Part shown: positions 1-10,600 of the stretch, one piece after another | Layout: each line of letters opens with the position of its first letter | Numbering within the stretch: position 1 is the first letter of the stretch | NCBI GenBank assembly: GCA_022560875.1 | Contig: JADFSH010000025.1 | Coordinates: 1 to 33,302, forward strand | Length of the DNA stretch: 33,302 bases | Source of the DNA: Planctomycetota bacterium | Lineage (GTDB): Bacteria > Planctomycetota > Phycisphaerae > Phycisphaerales > SM1A02 | Direction: 5' to 3' | Notes under the pieces: model-generated | Told to the model about the DNA's origin: nothing | The model's input: only the letters and a program-made list of their open reading frames with translations | The model's database searches: none | Translations under genes and position numbers: made by a program

Positions 1-2
1 TG

Positions 3-190
3 GGCATCGCCATCGTGCTCTACACCTTCACCGCGGACGGCCTGAGCGCACTACCCGGCGGCTTGGACGCCGTGGCCCAGGTGCGCCCATCCAGCTTCCA
101 GTGGCCGCTTTTCCTACTAGGCTTCGCGGTCATGTCGTGGGGTGGGTTGCGCATCACCTGGCCCGGCCGGTCGCGCCTGCTGCGGACATA
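3..190 (+). CDS. Membrane-spanning 3' end of an upstream ORF, probably the N-terminal side of the split TssM-like gene (partial)
   Basis: This frame is open from the window edge and ends at TAG 188-190. It encodes about 62 residues with a short hydrophobic start (IAIVLYTF) and a clear membrane segment (WPLFLLGFAVMSWGGL), then an Arg-rich end. Third codon positions are almost all G or C, while the overlapping frame of the next ORF is not biased in this way until after about 185, so this frame looks like the coding one here. The next ORF has no ATG near the junction and continues as the soluble part of a TssM-like protein. I infer that the two are one gene interrupted by a single-base frameshift (real or a sequencing error), with this segment holding the last membrane helix. 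An independent small overlapping membrane-protein gene cannot be excluded. Confidence 0.5.
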
Positions 191-1234
191 GACAAGGACA
201 TCGCCCTACTCAGCTCGGATCCGGACTTCAATCGCAAGTGCGAGAAGTGGTTCATCAGCTGGCGAAGGGACAGTACCGGCAACTTTGATTCCGATCGTCG
301 GAGCATGCTTCAGCTCGACGACCCAGTTTTTCGCCGCGGTTTTCTGACACTGTATGGCTTGAAACCCACCGAACACTACGTTGATTTCTGGCGATCGCTC
401 ACTGCCGTCGGCCTGAATGTATTCGCCCAAGCCAGTGAAAAGAAGACCGATGAGGCCTGGGCCGTCCTCCTTGATGAACTCCCATGGTTCCCGCTACGAG
501 CACTTCACGAAAATGCGAATCTTGATCAATTGGGCAAGGTCAACTCACCTGAACATCGCATTCTGAGCTGGTCGGATGTCCAGCGCGCCAGGGTAGCGAT
601 GCGAAACGTTCGCCCCGAAAACACGTCGGAAGGCAATGGAATCAGCAAGTATAAAGAGGGGAGAATCGGCAACCCGGGCACTGAATTCAAGGATGCCGAC
701 ATCGACAATGCCCTGGGCAAGATTCGAGGCAAGCGCATGTCCCCCGATGAGCGAAAGCGATTTGATAGTCTGTCAGCTCTTCTCCTCGCGCTGCCCAGCG
801 ATCCCAATGCCCAGCCCCTGAACTGCGAAATCAGGTATCTCGGTACGGCGGACGCCACGGAGGGTCGCGCGCCGATTTACCTGCCCTTACCCCTGCTTCG
901 GGTCGAGCGGCACAAGGGGGGGAGTGTTAAGAGAAGCGATTTCCGGCTTGACCGCCGCGACAAGCCGCTAGGCTCCGAAGAGTATCCAGGAAGCGACAAG
1001 CTCGTCTTCGTATTTTCGAAGACGTCCGACGACACCGATGAGAAGACTGTCGAGATCGGCGGACCATGGTCTGTCCTCGCCCTAATCCACAAGTTTCACG
1101 GTGAGCGTTCAAAAAAGGATGCGCACATTTGGCGACTCGAAATGGTCGTCCCCTATAACGGCACCCAACGGTCATTCTGGCTGGAACTCACCTTTGACAC
1201 TCCCCTTCCCACACTGGACGACTGGCCGAATTGA
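101..1234 (+). CDS. TssM/IcmF-like T6SS inner-membrane complex protein, C-terminal part (apparent frameshift at its 5' end)
   Basis: TssM spans the inner membrane and, with TssL and TssJ, forms the T6SS membrane complex that anchors the baseplate; its C-terminal part lies in the periplasm. Here the C-terminal third carries the pattern of the TssM C-terminal domain: a GGPWSVLALI segment (family form GPWALFRLL) followed by beta-strands such as IWRLEMVVPY and SFWLELTF. A PWFPL stretch near residue 128 recalls the conserved FPL segment of the family. The annotated GTG at 101 is doubtful, because the real coding frame before about 188 is the one ending at 190, and this frame has no ATG until 304. 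It is probably the 3' part of a longer gene that runs off the left edge. The tagF-like gene follows 57 nt later. The family call rests on a few motifs in a divergent sequence. Confidence 0.55.
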   Translation: MAAFPTRLRGHVVGWVAHHLARPVAPAADIDKDIALLSSDPDFNRKCEKWFISWRRDSTGNFDSDRRSMLQLDDPVFRRGFLTLYGLKPTEHYVDFWRSLTAVGLNVFAQASEKKTDEAWAVLLDELPWFPLRALHENANLDQLGKVNSPEHRILSWSDVQRARVAMRNVRPENTSEGNGISKYKEGRIGNPGTEFKDADIDNALGKIRGKRMSPDERKRFDSLSALLLALPSDPNAQPLNCEIRYLGTADATEGRAPIYLPLPLLRVERHKGGSVKRSDFRLDRRDKPLGSEEYPGSDKLVFVFSKTSDDTDEKTVEIGGPWSVLALIHKFHGERSKKDAHIWRLEMVVPYNGTQRSFWLELTFDTPLPTLDDWPN

Positions 1235-1291
1235 GCGCATCGAAAACGCGCTCTTCATCAATCCACATGTCAGGAAAGGCGACACGATTCT

Positions 1292-2248
1292 GTGTTCCGC
1301 AAGCTCACCAGCATATTCCGATCGAATTCCAAGACGGTGCCGCAGATTCATCTGGCCGCGTTCGGCAAGCATCCCGGCTGGATGGATCACATGGATGAAC
1401 TGGGTTTGACCACCGATCGACTCATCAGCCTGCGCCGCCTGCTCTATGTGGAGGGGATCAACAGCAACATCGATTCCGGCGCCTGGCGCGATCTCGAACC
1501 TGATCATCTGCTTGAGCGGTTTCATCACATCTTTGTATGGACCGCCGGCACGGACATATTGATCGGCCGCATGTGGTCTTCCTCCGACGGGCGGGGAAGG
1601 AAGTTGTATCCCATGATTGTCGCAGTGCACTGCGAAGGCATATCACTCGAAAACGCACTGGACCTGGTGCTGCCCCGACTCGAAATGCTCGAATCGCGAT
1701 TGACCGCCACCGATTCGCCCGATGAAGTGCGCACGATCATTCATGCCACGGAAAAAGTGCTCACCGCATTGACGAAGCAGATCCGCGTAAACGGTCGACC
1801 TGCTTCCGAACCCGGATATGCCCTCAGGCAACTGGTGCAGTACTCCGAACTCGGCCCGGATCATCAAGGGCTGCATCGCGTTTTTTATCAGATCGATCGT
1901 GAAATGGGGGATCTGAAAAAGAGTCGCAGCGACTCCCGTTCATCAGCGGTCTCGAAGGCTCCCTCCCATCACCTGAGATTGCCGAAATGTGGCGAGCGCG
2001 AGACCGAGGCCGCCACGCTGTGGCTCCGGTTTCTCTCGGATCTGCTGCCCGGCCCGCCTCCGGTACTCACCTTCCTCCCACTTGATTACGACTGGGTGGA
2101 TCTGATTATCGGAGTTCCGACCGCCAAACAACTCTACTGTCTTCGGGTCACCCCGCAGCGTCTGCCATTGACGACAGAAATACCCTATTCCATAGATAGC
2201 GAGTTCATCGATCAGACTAATCTGGTCATTTCCAAGGCCGGGGCGTAA
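1292..2248 (+). CDS. tagF: TagF-like T6SS accessory/regulatory protein
   Basis: TagF family proteins are cytoplasmic T6SS components that repress the apparatus post-translationally in Pseudomonas and Agrobacterium. The N-terminal part fits the domain: an opening strand IHLAAFGKHPGW (residues 19-30), like the FYGKLPxxGDF start of the family, and the GRKLYPMIVAV segment (102-112), which matches the RxYPL region. The rest of the 318 residues has no motif I recognise and could be a lineage-specific extension. The start is GTG, with AGGAAAGG at 1272-1279 as a rather distant ribosome site. It lies between the TssM-like gene and the two-partner secretion pair, the usual tssM-tagF order. I am fairly sure of the family and have no evidence on how it acts here. 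Confidence 0.7.
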   Translation: MFRKLTSIFRSNSKTVPQIHLAAFGKHPGWMDHMDELGLTTDRLISLRRLLYVEGINSNIDSGAWRDLEPDHLLERFHHIFVWTAGTDILIGRMWSSSDGRGRKLYPMIVAVHCEGISLENALDLVLPRLEMLESRLTATDSPDEVRTIIHATEKVLTALTKQIRVNGRPASEPGYALRQLVQYSELGPDHQGLHRVFYQIDREMGDLKKSRSDSRSSAVSKAPSHHLRLPKCGERETEAATLWLRFLSDLLPGPPPVLTFLPLDYDWVDLIIGVPTAKQLYCLRVTPQRLPLTTEIPYSIDSEFIDQTNLVISKAGA

Positions 2249-2473
2249 GCCATTCGAGACTCACGACCAACGATCCAATTCACAAGTCATCTCACGGGGG
2301 AAGACCTCGAATCATGCCGAATAACGGCCCAAATCAAGAAAGATGGCTTGCGGCAACACATCTGATCCGGTAGCTTTATTGCTGGAGGTTGATTAGGAAT
2401 AAGGCAAAAAATCTCTTTTTTGTTTGGTCTGATTCGTCGCCCGTGATTAATCACTCGAAAGACGTCTGTTATC
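2249..2473. other. Intergenic region before the TpsB gene
   Basis: These 225 bases hold no convincing ORF. They contain an A6/T6 inverted repeat around 2405-2422 (CAAAAAA TCTC TTTTTTG) and a perfect 12-bp palindrome at 2443-2454. This is the most likely place for a separate promoter for the two-partner secretion genes. I could not pick a good -35/-10 pair. Confidence 0.4.
2443..2454. promoter_or_regulatory. Perfect 12-bp palindrome GTGATTAATCAC, possible operator
   Basis: GTGATTAATCAC is its own reverse complement and ends 19 bases before the ATG at 2474. Palindromes of this size and position often bind dimeric repressors. No regulator gene lies nearby to assign to it, so this is only a candidate. 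Confidence 0.3.
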
Positions 2474-4606
2474 ATGAACGCCCAACTCCCGTCAGAATCA
2501 TACTTTGAGTCCCCCTCAGGCCGCCGTTCCAGTGGCTCAGGTCCGGTATATCGAGATTTGTTGAGAGAAATTTCCAGCCCCGGATGCAGACGGATGCGGG
2601 TGGCGAACACTCTGCTGACTCCTGTTTTTCTTTTTCTCATGACAATTTGCCTCCTGCCGATCCCGGCCTCTCAAGCGATCATCTGGGACCACCGCCCGGA
2701 GCAAGACGCCCGGAATTCGAATGCGGCTCCACAACCCCAGGATGAATCAGATGCCAACCGTCTGGCCCCGCAACCGGGTCTCCCCGAGCCACCTGCCGAA
2801 GAGGTGGCACTGGATCCGTACGCGGTGGACCAGTTGACATTTCGATATCTCGAGGAACATCCCGATCATCCGGACGTCGACTTGTACCTCGACGTTGAGG
2901 TTGAACTTGTCGAAACGACATCTGGCTATATCGCCCCGCGAGATGGATTCACCAGCGTCACGATCAGATTGCGGGACATCCCGAACCTGTCCACCAAGTC
3001 CTTTTTCCTGAGCGCGCTTCAGGCAATCCTCCTTCGAGTGGTTGAACGAATGAGCCAGGAAGATCTTCTCGGGATGTACGTCTTTCCAAATCCCGCCGAG
3101 ATCCAACCGGGAACCGGCCAGGATCTGCGTGAGATCGGCAACGACTCCATGACGATGCTGATCGCGACCGGCATCATCCGTCAGACTCGAACGCTGGCAT
3201 TCGGTGAGCGTATTCCCGATGAGGAGCGTGAGAACAACGAGTTGCATCGGAAGATCATCTCCCGGTCTCCTCTCAGGGTCTGGGACATGAACCTGGAGAC
3301 CCCGCGCAATGATCTGCTAAAACGGACTCCGCTCGACGAATATCTCGCTCGACAGAATCGTCTCCCGGGTCGGCGTATCGATGCGGCGGTTTCCGCCGCG
3401 GATGATCCGGCCGGGGGCGTGGTGCTAGACTTCCTGATTGCGGAAAATAAACCTTGGCTGCTATATGGGCAGGTGTCAAACACCGGCACGAAGCAGACGG
3501 ATCGCCTGAGAGAGAGATTTGGTCTTATTCGAAATCAGTTTTTGGACAATGACGATATTCTCTCCCTCGAATATGTCACCGCGACCTTCGACCAGGCCAA
3601 TGCGATCATCGGTTATTACGAAGCTCCCTTCTTCGACAGCGAGTCGCTGCGTTGGAGAGCCTCGGGTTCCTGGAGTGAGTTCACCGCCTCCGAAGTCGGC
3701 TTCGCGGATGAGACCTTCACCGGCAATTCGTGGTCTGCCGGCGTTGAATTCTACCTTAACGTCTATCAGAAGAGCGAATTCTTCCTTGACCTGACCGGCG
3801 GTGCCCGCTGGATGTACGTGAAAGTCAATAATCAGGTCGTGAACATCGTTGGTGCGAGCGACTTCTTTCTCCCCTTTGTCGGATTCCGTATCGAACGGGT
3901 TACCACCACCACCACCACGCTGGCTGACGTGCGGCTTGAATGGAATGTCAGCAGTGTGGCCGGCACCGACCGGGCCGATATCAACCAACTCGGTCGCCTC
4001 TTCGTTGAAGACGACTGGATAGTGCTTAAGTGGAAAGCCGAACACTCATTCTTTCTGGAACCACTTGTGAACCTGGAAGCGTGGGAGGACATCTCTACTC
4101 GGGAATCATCCACCCTGGCTCACGAGATAGCTCTTACTTTCCGGGGTCAATATGCCTTTGATGATCGTTTGATCCCCCAGGCTGAGCAGGTGGTTGGCGG
4201 CCTGTACAGTGTACGGGGTTATCCCGAGTCCGGCGTGGCGGGCGATTCGGTCTTTATAGGATCGCTGGAATATCGATTCCATTTCCCCAAGTCATTTCCC
4301 TACGAAGAGGAGCCGAGTACGCTCTTCGATAGACCATTTCGGAAGGTGCCTCAGGAACCGTATGGCGTTGCGGACTGGGATCTGATTTTTCGCACATTCC
4401 TGGATATGGGATATTCGTCTATCTCCGATCCTCTTTCCTTTGAGAATGACCAGTCTCTGATGAGTGTCGGGGTGGGACTGGAATTTTCTCTCTATCGAAA
4501 CATCAATTTACGAGTTGACTGGGGATACGTTTTGGATGCCCTAGCAGATGATGTCGTCCCAACCGGTTCGAATCGAGCCCATTTTGTCGCTACATTTATC
4601 TTTTGA
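2474..4606 (+). CDS. TpsB-type outer-membrane transporter (Omp85 superfamily, two-partner secretion)
   Basis: TpsB proteins (FhaC/ShlB type) are outer-membrane beta-barrels that export one large TpsA partner from the periplasm. The sequence has a signal peptide (residues 42-68, hydrophobic LLTPVFLFLMTICLL, ending ASQA). A periplasmic region with POTRA-like segments follows, then a long C-terminal part of alternating beta-strands. The Omp85 hallmark VRGYPE sits at residues 580-585, and the protein ends in Phe, as outer-membrane barrels do. The barrel appears to start near NKPWLLYGQVSNTG. The ATG at 2594 would put the signal peptide right at the N-terminus and may be the true start; neither site has a good ribosome site. 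The gene directly precedes its likely substrate. Confidence 0.85.
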   Translation: MNAQLPSESYFESPSGRRSSGSGPVYRDLLREISSPGCRRMRVANTLLTPVFLFLMTICLLPIPASQAIIWDHRPEQDARNSNAAPQPQDESDANRLAPQPGLPEPPAEEVALDPYAVDQLTFRYLEEHPDHPDVDLYLDVEVELVETTSGYIAPRDGFTSVTIRLRDIPNLSTKSFFLSALQAILLRVVERMSQEDLLGMYVFPNPAEIQPGTGQDLREIGNDSMTMLIATGIIRQTRTLAFGERIPDEERENNELHRKIISRSPLRVWDMNLETPRNDLLKRTPLDEYLARQNRLPGRRIDAAVSAADDPAGGVVLDFLIAENKPWLLYGQVSNTGTKQTDRLRERFGLIRNQFLDNDDILSLEYVTATFDQANAIIGYYEAPFFDSESLRWRASGSWSEFTASEVGFADETFTGNSWSAGVEFYLNVYQKSEFFLDLTGGARWMYVKVNNQVVNIVGASDFFLPFVGFRIERVTTTTTTLADVRLEWNVSSVAGTDRADINQLGRLFVEDDWIVLKWKAEHSFFLEPLVNLEAWEDISTRESSTLAHEIALTFRGQYAFDDRLIPQAEQVVGGLYSVRGYPESGVAGDSVFIGSLEYRFHFPKSFPYEEEPSTLFDRPFRKVPQEPYGVADWDLIFRTFLDMGYSSISDPLSFENDQSLMSVGVGLEFSLYRNINLRVDWGYVLDALADDVVPTGSNRAHFVATFIF

Positions 4607-4693
4607 ACCCTCGCCGTCGTGGGTAGACTTCGAGGTGAACTTGACAGAAAGCTCGACTCGGAACGAAAGTTCCAAACTGAGGAAGGTGTACCC

Positions 4694-7600
4694 ATGATTA
4701 CTGGTATCGCTATTGTGTCAAAAGTTGTACACCGCGCTTTGACGGCATCACTTGTTATCGGCGTTGTCGTTTCAGCCTCCACGACGGCCCGTGCCGACGT
4801 CGTCGGAGAGCAGGTCATATATGGCGACGTGACGTTCATTCGTCAAGGTCGCAACCTCTTTATTCATGCCGGCAACAACAGCATAATTAATTATCAGTCG
4901 TTCAACATTAGTATTGACGAACTGGTCCAGTTCATTCAACCCGGTGCCAGCTCGAGAGTTCTCAATCGTATCCTCGGGCCCGACCCTTCCCAGATTAATG
5001 GCACCCTGCTTGCGAACGGTCTCGTCTACTTCGCCAATCCGGCGGGAGTCATTTTCGGAAATGGTGCCGTCATTAATGTGGGCGGCATCTATGCCGCGGC
5101 GGGCAATATCACCGACGCCAATTTTCTCAGCGGCATTGATCAATTCCAGATCTCATCCGGTTCCGTCATCAACTATGGCTCGCTCCGGGGTGAGGCCATC
5201 CATCTTATCGGTCGGCACGTCGCCAATCACGGTCAGATCATCGCGCCACGGGGTCTCGTCACCATGCTCGCCGGGGACAGCGTCTTTATCGGTGAAGTCG
5301 GCGGCAATCTGCTCGTCAGGATTGATGGCAGATACCTCAATGATGGCGGCCTTCCTTCTGCCGGACAATCATCACCCGATCTCAACGGCACAGCCGGAGT
5401 GGTAAACACCGGAACCATCAGTTCCGATCAGGGAAATATTGTGATCGGAGCGGGTGACCTCTATTCACTCGGCATTCACAATATCGGCGCGCTTCACGCC
5501 GCGGGCGGCAATATCTCGGTCCAGGCCGCGGACGGCGCTGTTCATAACGAGGGAGTCATCAGCACGAGTTCCTTGACGGGTGATGCCGGATCCATTCTGG
5601 TACAAGGCCCCAGCATTATCAACCAAGGCGAAATCCGCGCCGACTCCGACACGGGCAATGCCGGATCCATCGAATTCACCAGCCAGAATCACACCTATCT
5701 GACCAGCGGAAGTCTCATCTCGGCTGCCGGACTTTCCGGCTTCGCCAATGGTGGCGATGTACTCATTCACAGCTACCAGGGGCTCACGTTCTTCTCCGAA
5801 GGATCGACGATCGACGTGTCTGGCGGTCTCGAGGGCGGTACCGGCGGGTTCGCGGAAGTTTCCGGCATGAACCTGACCTACGCCGGCAACGTGAATCTCT
5901 GGTCCCAAGACAACTTTCAACGCGGCACACTGCTGCTGGATCCGTTCAACCTCATCATCGAAGATGTGGGGGCGGACGACGGACTGCTCACAGCCACCGG
6001 CCTGAACTTCGACAATCCCGACACCGTCACGGACACCGTCATTTCCGATGATGCGCTGGAGGCCTTGCTCGGCAATATCCTGCTCCAGGCCGTCAACGAC
6101 CTGACCGTGAACTTCGAGGTAGATCTAAGCCCCTTCAGCAACGCCATTACACTTGAAGCGGGCAATGATGTCATATTCAACGCCTCGATTATAAACGCGT
6201 CGTCCTTGACCGTCACCGCCGATGCCGCATTCACGGGCTTCTCCTCCGACACCTTTGGCGACGTGATGGTGGCTGACGGCATTAACTTGAGCGCGGGAAC
6301 TTTGTCGCTCACCAGCGGCACCGCCGGAACTATCAACCTCGGAGGCGTGACGACCAGCGCCACCACCGGCGATCTCACCCTGACCGGCAATGTAGTCTTC
6401 ACCAACGCCGCCGCCCAGAGCGCGACGGCCAGTGGCACCCTCCTCGCCACCGGCACGCTGACCAAGGGGACAAACAACCTCACCGTCGTCGGCGGGACGG
6501 CGATCGATCTGAACAATGCCGTGCTGGTCTCCAGCGGCTCCTTCACAAGTTTTGGCGGCGCGTTCGACAACACCGGCGGCGTCATCACCGCCTCGGATAT
6601 CGTCATCCAGCAGGCCGGCGACGTGCTCATCGGTAGCAACCTGATCTCGTCCAACATCGTCTCCGTGCAATCCGGCAACGACGGCACGGGGGACCTGACC
6701 TTCGCCGTCGGTCTGACCATCCAGGGCGATGCGGTCTCCATGCTCGCCGGCAACGGCACTGGCGGCGGAGCACTGGCCACCGTCGATTACTCCAACACGC
6801 CCACGTTCCAGGGGACGGGCGGAGGCGGGACCAATCCCGGGACATTCTTCCTGTGGGGTCAGGACGCGAGCCTCGACAACGGCGCAGGCACCGCCCTCAC
6901 GGCGGGAATGTTCGGGGCCGGCAACGTCAGCGGACTCGATCTCACGCTCCGGTCCGATGACGGGACTTTGGACATCACCAGCGACACCAACGTGTTTGAT
7001 TCCGACCTGACGTTGAACGCGAACGGCATTCTGACCATCACCCCGGCCATCATTGTACGGTCACTCGATGCAACCACGCTCACTACACTGAATGTCACGA
7101 ACAACCTGACGACGACCGTGGGGGATCTAATACTGACCGGCGGGGGCGCGACGCTCAACATTAACGCCGTCCTGACCCAGGCGGCCGGGAACCTGACGTT
7201 GACGGGGCCGGTGAACTTCACCAATGATGGCGTGGAGCAAACGGCTGAGTCAGTGACCGGCACCCTGTCGGTTGTGGAGGGCACCGTGGGAACGCCGTCT
7301 ACGGCGAATGTGACGAAAGCCGATGGGAATCTGATCCTCAAGGGCGTGTCGATCGACCTCGAGGGCGCGACGACCAGCGCCACCACCGGCAATCTCACCC
7401 TGACCGGCAATGTCGATTTTACCAACGCCGCCGCTCAGGCTGCCTCCGCTGCCGCCGGGACCCTGACGGTATCGGGGACCGTGGTCAAGGGCGCCGACGA
7501 TCTGACCCTCACTGGCACGACCATCAACCTCGGCGGGGCAACGACCAGCGCCACCACCGGCAATCTCAACCTGACCGGCAATACGGTCTTCACGGACAAT

Positions 7601-10600
7601 GCGAATGCTCAGAGCGCCTCCGCGGTCGCCGGGACCCTGACCGCTTCGGGGACCGTGGTCAAGGCCGCCGACGACCTGACCCTCACCGGCGCCGCCGTCA
7701 CCCTCACCGGCACTGCTTCAGCAACCCTCGGCTCACTGGCCATCACCGGACCGGCCTCCGTCTCCGGCAACCTCAGTGCGGGTACCAACCTGACCCTCAA
7801 CAATGCGGTCAGCTTTGATAACAACGCCGCCGCCCAGAGCGCCACTGCGGGCGGCAGCCTGCTCGCCAGCGGCGCCCTGACCAAGGGTGCGAATGACCTT
7901 TCCCTCTCCGGGGCCTCCGTCACCCTCGCCAGTGATGCGACGGTGACCGCAGGCTCACTGGCCATCACCGGACCGGCCTCCGTCTCCGGCAACCTCAGTG
8001 CGGGTACCAATCTGACCTTGAATAATGCCGTCACATTTGATGCCGCAGGTGCCCAGAGCGCGACCGCGGGCGGCACCCTCCTCGCCAGCGGCACGCTGAC
8101 CAAAGGCGCAAATGACCTTACCGTCTCCGGCGGGACGGCGGTCGATCTGAACGATGCCGTGCTGGTCTCCAACGGCAACTTCAATAGCTCGGGCGGCGCG
8201 TTTGACAACACTGGCAGCGTTATCACCGCCTCGAACATCATCATCAATCAGTCCGGCGATGTGATCATCGGCAGTGACCTGATCTCGTCCGCCGTCGTCC
8301 GCGTGCAATCCGGCAACGACGGCACGGGGGATCTGACGTTCGGCGCTGCCGGCCCGACCATCCAGGGCAGCGCGATCTTCATGACCGCCGGCGATGGCAC
8401 TGGCGGTGGAGGCGCGATGGCTTTCGTCGATTACAGCAACAACCCCACGTTCCAGGGGACGGGCGGAGCCGGGTTCAATCCCTCACTCCTATTCCAATGG
8501 GGTCAGGACGCTAACCTCGACAATGGCGCGGCCACCGCCCTCACGGCGGGAATGTTCGGGGCCGGCAACGTCGATGGGCTCGTTCTCAGGCTCCTGTCCG
8601 ATGACGGGACTTTGACCATCAGCAACAGCGCCAACGTGGCGGCGTCACTCCTGACGCTGAACGCCAACGGCGATCTGACCATCACCCCGGCCATCACCGT
8701 CCAGTCACTCAATGCGACCTCAGGCAGCACCCTGGCCGCCACGAGCGCCCTTACCGCGAGCACGGGTGACATGAACCTGACCGGAGCGACCGTCACCCTT
8801 GCCAACAACGCGACGGCAACCCTTGGCTCTCTGACCATCACCGGACCGACCTCCGTCACCGGCGACCTGAGTGCGGGCACCGATATCACGCTCAACAGTG
8901 CCGTCACCTTCGATTCCGCCGCCGCCCAGAGCGTGACCGCAGGCGGCACCCTACTCGCCAGCGGCACGCTGACCAAGGCCGTCAACGACCTAGTCGTCTC
9001 CGGCGGAACGGCGGTCGATCTGGACGATGCCGTGACGGTCTCAAACGGTAACTTCTTCAGTTCGGGCGGCACGTTCGACAACACCGGCAGCAACATCTCC
9101 GCCACGACCATCAACATCAATCAGGCCGACGATGTGATCATCGGCGGCAACCTGACCTCGACCAACAACGTCTTCGTGCAATCCGGCAACGACGGCACCG
9201 GAGACCTGAGCTTCGGCGCGGCCGGCCCGACTATCCAGAGCAACTCGATCTTCTTAACCGCCGGCGATGGCGTTGGTGGTGGGACGCTGGCCTCCGTCGA
9301 TTTCACTAACTCCCCAACGTTCCAGGGGACGGGCGGTGCCGGGAGCAATCCCCTGGGAATCTTCGAGTGGGCTCAGGACGCGAACCTCGACAACGGCGCG
9401 GCCACCGCCCTCACGGCGGCAATGTTCGGGACCGGAGACGTCAGCGGACTCAATCTCAGGCTCCGGTCACTTGACGGATCCTTAACCGTCAGTAACAGCG
9501 TCAATGTGGCGGATTCACTCCTGAATCTGACCGCGATCGGCAATGTGACCATCACTCCGGCCATCACCGTACAGTCACTCTCTGCGTTCTCGGGCGGCAC
9601 CCTGAGCACCTCGAGCACCCTGACCGCAACGACTGGAAACATCGGTCTTGAAGGAGCCACTGTCTCCCTTGCTGACGACACGACGGCCACCCTCGGCAGA
9701 CTGGAGATAACCGGACCGACCTCCACGTCCGGCAATTTGAGTGCGGGAAACAATCTCATTCTACATAATGCGGTCACCTTCGATTCCGCGGCTGCCCAGA
9801 GCGTGACCGCGGGCGGCACCCTTTTCGCCGACGGCTCTCTCACCAAGGGTGTCAACAACCTGGCCTTGTCCGGAACGAATCTCCTGCTCGGCGACGGTGC
9901 GGGTGTTGATAACATCACCGTGACGACGGGCAGCCTGACTATGACTGGAAATACCACGCTCAATTTGATTGGCGGAAATGTCACCACAGGCGGCAGTCTG
10001 GCCATAAACGGAACCACAACACTTGATTTGAACGGCGGAAATATCGAAACTGGTGGTGGCCAGACCTATCAAGGAGCCGTGAACCTTCTCTCTGATGCTA
10101 CTCTGACCAGCACGGGAAGCGGTGATATTCACTTTGAAGGTATTGCAAGCACGCTCGACGGCGGGTTTGATTTCACCGTAGTGAACGATGACGGCGATCT
10201 TGTCTTCGATGGAGATATCGGCTCGATCACTCAACTCAATTCGTTCACCGCTGACGTCAACCACACAACCAATGACCTCATCGATTTCGACCTCATCATC
10301 TTCAATAACACGATGCTCATTGCGGATGGCGATATCCTTCTCAACACCGTGGGTGACCGTCCCGTTGTCCCGGCCATCGCCACGATCGTGGCCCCGAACG
10401 GCGGCATGCTTTTCAAATCGAACAGTGGCAACTTCACGATGGGGCAGAACGAGAAAATGACGATCTTCGGTACACTGAACATCGAGGCCGCCCTCACCGC
10501 CACTCTCGGCGACCTGACTACGCTGAATGACATGATCGTCACCGCCAACGCAATCAACCTCAGAAGGCGTGCTGCCGGCCCACTCCTCGATACCGACGGG

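Noticed and set aside
2287-2640. Minus-strand frame before and into the TpsB gene
   Set aside because: No ribosome site or motif, and it overlaps the TpsB signal-peptide region. The intergenic part is better explained as a regulatory region.
5917-6780. Long open frames on the minus strand inside the TpsA gene (also 7609-8247, 8503-9120 and 9373-10017)
   Set aside because: They lie antisense to the repeat region, give low-complexity Pro/Val/Ala/Ser translations and repeat with the same spacing as the repeats, so they are a by-product of codon bias.
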